A DNA stretch of 64,000 nt. It comes from Paraburkholderia tropica. Lineage in GTDB: Bacteria > Pseudomonadota > Gammaproteobacteria > Burkholderiales > Burkholderiaceae. Shown piece after piece: positions 61,066 to 64,000 of this stretch (positions within the stretch are counted from its first letter, which is position 1; each line of letters starts with the position of its first letter). The stretch covers positions 1 through 64,000 of the forward strand of contig NZ_FNZM01000019.1 in the NCBI RefSeq assembly GCF_900109265.1, in the 5' to 3' direction. Both the position numbers and the translations under genes were made by a program. The notes under the pieces are model-generated. The model saw nothing but the letters and a program-made list of their open reading frames with translations. It had not been told where the DNA came from and made no database searches.

Positions 61066-62445
61066 ATGAACGCGACGGCGACGAAGACGAAGACGGCGGC
61101 GCGCGTGGCCTGCCCCGCGCTCTTCATCAGCGCGCCCGCCTCGGGCCAGGGCAAGACCACGCTCACGGCAGGGCTCGCGCGTCTGCACCGGCGTGCCGGG
61201 CGACGCGTGCGCGTGTTCAAGACCGGCCCCGACTTTCTCGATCCGATGATTCTCCAGCGCGCGAGCGGCGCGCCCGTGTTCTCGCTCGACCTGTGGATGG
61301 TCGGCGAAACGGGCTGCCGCGCGCTGCTCGCGCAGGCCGCGCAGGAAGCCGACCTGATCCTGATCGAAGGCGTGATGGGGCTGTTCGACGGCACGCCCAG
61401 CAGCGCCGATCTCGCCGCCACGTTCGGCGTGCCGGTGGCCGCCGCGATCTCCGCGAAGTCGATGGCGCAGACCTTCGGCGCGATTGCGTTCGGCCTCGCG
61501 CGCTTTCGCGCCGACGTGCCGTTTCACGGCGTGCTCGCCAATCACGTCGGCTCGCCGCGCCACGCACAGATGTTGCAGGAAGCGCTGCCGGCCGATATCC
61601 GCTGGCTCGGCCACGTCGCCAGCGACGCGGCCTTCGCGCTGCCCGAGCGTCATCTGGGCCTGCATCGCGCCGACGAAATCGGCGACCTCGACGCGCGCAT
61701 CGAACGCGCCGCCGACGCGCTCGAAGCCACCGCGCTCGCCGCCCTGCCGCCCGCCGTCGAATTCGCGCTGCCCGACGTTGCGTCCGACGTTGAATCCGAT
61801 GCCGACGCCAACGCCGCGTCCGCCCGTGCGCCGCGCCTGCTCGACGGCCTGCACATCGCGATCGCGCGCGACGCCGCGTTTTCGTTCATCTATCCCGCGA
61901 ATCTCGCGCTGCTCGAAACGCTGGGCGCGCGCCTGAGCTTCTTCTCGCCGCTCGCCGACGAAGCCGCGCCCACCGACGCCGACGCCCTCTATCTGCCCGG
62001 CGGCTATCCCGAACTGCACGCGGCCACGCTCGCGGCCAACGCGCGCTGCGCGCAGTCGCTGCGCGCGCACGTCGCCGCGCAGCGACCGCTCGTCGCCGAA
62101 TGCGGCGGCATGCTTTATCTGCTCGAAACGCTCACGTCCGCCGACGGCGCGTGCACGCCGATGCTCGGCCTGCTGCCCGGCGCGGCGGTCATGCAAAAGC
62201 GCTTCGCCGCGCTCGGCATGCAGCGTCTCGACAGCGCGCGCCACGGCACGCTCACGGGCCACACGTTCCACTACTCGCGCGTGAGCACGCCGCTCGACGC
62301 CGAGCTGCACGCGCGCCACGCGCACACCGGCGCGGCGGGCGAGCCGGTCTATCGGCACGGCACGATCGTCGCGACTTATATGCACGCCTACTGGCCTTCC
62401 AATCCGGCCTTCGCAGCCGCACTTTTCCATGGCACAGCCCTTTGA
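61066..62445 (+). CDS. cobB: hydrogenobyrinic acid a,c-diamide synthase
   Basis: A 459-residue glutamine-dependent amidase of carboxyls a and c. The N-terminal P-loop domain shows SAPASGQGKTTLTAGLARL (residues about 18-36) and KTGPDFLDPMIL; a class I amidotransferase domain follows from about 250, with the nucleophile in PLVAECGGMLYLLE and the catalytic histidine in LTGHTFHYSRV. Overlaps bluB by 17 nt. Confidence 0.95.
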   Translation: MNATATKTKTAARVACPALFISAPASGQGKTTLTAGLARLHRRAGRRVRVFKTGPDFLDPMILQRASGAPVFSLDLWMVGETGCRALLAQAAQEADLILIEGVMGLFDGTPSSADLAATFGVPVAAAISAKSMAQTFGAIAFGLARFRADVPFHGVLANHVGSPRHAQMLQEALPADIRWLGHVASDAAFALPERHLGLHRADEIGDLDARIERAADALEATALAALPPAVEFALPDVASDVESDADANAASARAPRLLDGLHIAIARDAAFSFIYPANLALLETLGARLSFFSPLADEAAPTDADALYLPGGYPELHAATLAANARCAQSLRAHVAAQRPLVAECGGMLYLLETLTSADGACTPMLGLLPGAAVMQKRFAALGMQRLDSARHGTLTGHTFHYSRVSTPLDAELHARHAHTGAAGEPVYRHGTIVATYMHAYWPSNPAFAAALFHGTAL

Positions 62446-63115
62446 CGAAGCCGAACGCGCGGCGGTCTACCGCGCGATCTACGAACGGCGCGACATGCGC
62501 CACTTCGCGCCCGGTCCCGTCGATCCGGCGACGCTGACGCGTCTGCTCGACGCCGCGCATCACGCGCCGAGCGTCGGCTTCATGCAGCCGTGGCGCATCG
62601 TGCGCATCACCGACGCGGCCGTGCGCGCGCAGTTGCAGGACGCCGTCGAGCGCGAGCGCCTCGCGACCGCCGACGCGCTCGGCAAGCGTCGCGAAGAGTT
62701 CATGAAGCTCAAGGTCGAGGGGATGCGCGAGTGCGGCGAACTGCTCGTCGTCGCGCTGATGGATCGGCGCGAAGCGCATATTTTCGGCCGCCGCACGCTG
62801 CCGGAAATGGACCTCGCGTCGGTGGCCTGCGCGATCCAGAACATGTGGCTCGCGGCGCGCGCCGAAGGGCTCGGCATGGGCTGGGTGTCGATCTTCGACG
62901 TCGACGAAGTGCACGCGCTGCTCGGCATGCCGCCCGGCGCGAAACCGGTGGCGATTCTTTGCGTCGGCCACGTCGCGGAGTTCTATCCACGGCCGATGCT
63001 CGAAATGGAGCGCTGGGCGCAGCGCAAGGCGCTCGGCGAGTGCGTCTACGAAAACCGCTGGCCGGATGCGGCTCAGGCGGGCGACGCGCCCGGCGACTCG
63101 CAAAACAAGGGCTAA
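62429..63115 (+). CDS. bluB: 5,6-dimethylbenzimidazole synthase
   Basis: A 228-residue flavin-dependent nitroreductase-fold enzyme that breaks down FMNH2 with O2 to make the lower ligand of B12. YERRDMRHFAPGPVDPATLTRLLDAAHHAPSVGFMQPWRIVRI is the FMN-binding N-terminal region; ASVACAIQNMWLAARAEGLGMGWVSIFD is the family signature. Presence here suggests that true B12 with DMB is made aerobically. Coupled to cobB. Confidence 0.94.
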   Translation: MAQPFDEAERAAVYRAIYERRDMRHFAPGPVDPATLTRLLDAAHHAPSVGFMQPWRIVRITDAAVRAQLQDAVERERLATADALGKRREEFMKLKVEGMRECGELLVVALMDRREAHIFGRRTLPEMDLASVACAIQNMWLAARAEGLGMGWVSIFDVDEVHALLGMPPGAKPVAILCVGHVAEFYPRPMLEMERWAQRKALGECVYENRWPDAAQAGDAPGDSQNKG

Positions 63116-63295
63116 AGTCCGAAGCAGACCGCCTCGACGTTGTTGTTGTCGGGGGTGATGAGAAAGGCGCCGTCATAATCGGGCGCGGAGTCGCGCCGCA
63201 ATCCGGGCCGCAATCCGGGCCGGCCGTCGCCGATACCGCACGCTGTCCGTTGCCGCAGCACGCGAAAGCAGATTCGCGTGCGCGGCGGTCTTACG

Positions 63296-63964
63296 TCACT
63301 GCGCTTGTGGCTTTACCGAGATCACGTCGGGCATCGCCTGATTCGCGTGTTGCGCGTCGTTTTGCGCCCCCTCATGCGGTTTCATCGTCACGCGCCATTG
63401 CGCCGCGCCCGCATACGGCAGTTGCGCCAGCGCGCTCGCGACGAGATACGGCAGCGCCTGTTGCGCATCGGCGTTACGGTCGCGTTTGACCGCGCTCACC
63501 TTGTAGGCTTCGTGACCGTCGGGCAGCGCGAAGAAGCGCAGCGTCAGCGAGTGCACATAAGGATGGCCGAACCACGGGAGCGACGGCGCTTGCGCCGGCA
63601 CGCAGCCGCCCACGCAATGACCGTCCGCGACGGTGACATCGGCGGGCCGCGACGCCCATGCCGCCGACACCAGATAGTGCGCCGTATCGGACGCACCCGC
63701 CTGAACCGGCGGCGCTTCTTTGAAACCGCGCTGCGCCAGCGCCGCGCGCAGCAGCGGCTCGGCGGACAGCGGCGCATCGGCGCCGGATTGCGCGGTCCTG
63801 GCCGCCTGCTCGTCTTCAGCGGGCGTGTGCGCGAAACGGTAGCTCGCGCCCGGCGCACCGGTCTCGGCGAGGCCGCCTTGCGCGCGCACGTCGGCGCTCG
63901 GGTTCGCGCAACCTGCCAGCGCGCCCGCCATCGTCAGGGCGCAGATCGTCATCGGGATCTTCAC
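63296..63964 (-). CDS. putative lipoprotein, DUF4136-like
   Basis: A 222-residue exported protein. The N-terminal lipobox LAGC (ICALTMAGALAGCANPS) predicts lipid attachment near residue 19. Segments such as ASYRFAHTPAEDEQAA, LLRAALAQRGFKEAP and AHYLVSAAW resemble DUF4136-type lipoproteins. The start is likely GTG 63964 with GGAG 8 nt upstream; ATG 63952 is possible. Convergent with bluB. Function unknown. Confidence 0.8.
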   Translation of the reverse strand: MKIPMTICALTMAGALAGCANPSADVRAQGGLAETGAPGASYRFAHTPAEDEQAARTAQSGADAPLSAEPLLRAALAQRGFKEAPPVQAGASDTAHYLVSAAWASRPADVTVADGHCVGGCVPAQAPSLPWFGHPYVHSLTLRFFALPDGHEAYKVSAVKRDRNADAQQALPYLVASALAQLPYAGAAQWRVTMKPHEGAQNDAQHANQAMPDVISVKPQAQ

Positions 63965-64000
63965 GGGACATACTCCATCGGAATCCTGGCCGGCCAACGC

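Overview
The window looks like a chromosomal segment of a Burkholderia-group betaproteobacterium (Burkholderia, Paraburkholderia or Caballeronia). Most of it is very GC-rich with dense, short-spaced genes. It carries a Burkholderia-type trimeric porin, a lysine/alanine-tailed HU-like protein, a DUF4148 protein and an aerobic-type cobalamin locus. The genus is inferred from gene content and base composition only.

Left part (1-9300): accessory-looking DNA, visibly less GC-rich from about 3830 on. It holds a TetR regulator with an Old Yellow Enzyme, a frameshifted enoyl-CoA hydratase and an NAD(P)-binding protein. A second TetR gene faces a carotenoid-cleavage-type dioxygenase, and three copies of one palindrome lie between them. 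A small exported protein and an Mrr-like nuclease follow. This stretch ends at the 3' end of a selenocysteine tRNA gene.

9300-18570: a selenocysteine/formate dehydrogenase locus read on the minus strand: fdnG (in-frame TGA with a SECIS hairpin), fdxH, fdoI, fdhE, selA, selB and selC. It holds the enzyme and most of the machinery that makes it; selD is not in the window.

18570-43600: ordinary metabolic and envelope genes: YihY/BrkB membrane protein, porin, LysR, HU-like protein, MocR regulator, POT transporter, DJ-1/PfpI protein, DUF4148 protein, DASS carboxylate transporter and Ldh-type dehydrogenase, pobA, periplasmic trehalase, glycosyltransferase, PAS-PAS hybrid histidine kinase, class II amidotransferase, MarC protein, DUF3311 plus SSS symporter, and a PrlF-YhaV toxin-antitoxin pair.

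43690-63115: a cobalamin biosynthesis locus. cobM-cobK-cobL run leftwards and cobG-cobH-cobI-cobJ rightwards behind a cobalamin riboswitch. A PilZ gene lies in the middle. A chlI/chlD-like chelatase gene, cobN and cobW run leftwards behind a second cobalamin riboswitch, and cobE-cobO-cobB-bluB run rightwards. The chelatase gene has a slippery A7 run just before its stop codon, a stem 6 nt behind it, and an open -1 frame encoding the VWA domain. This is the hallmark of programmed frameshifting making two chelatase subunits from one gene, and it is the most interesting signal here. A lipoprotein gene closes the window.
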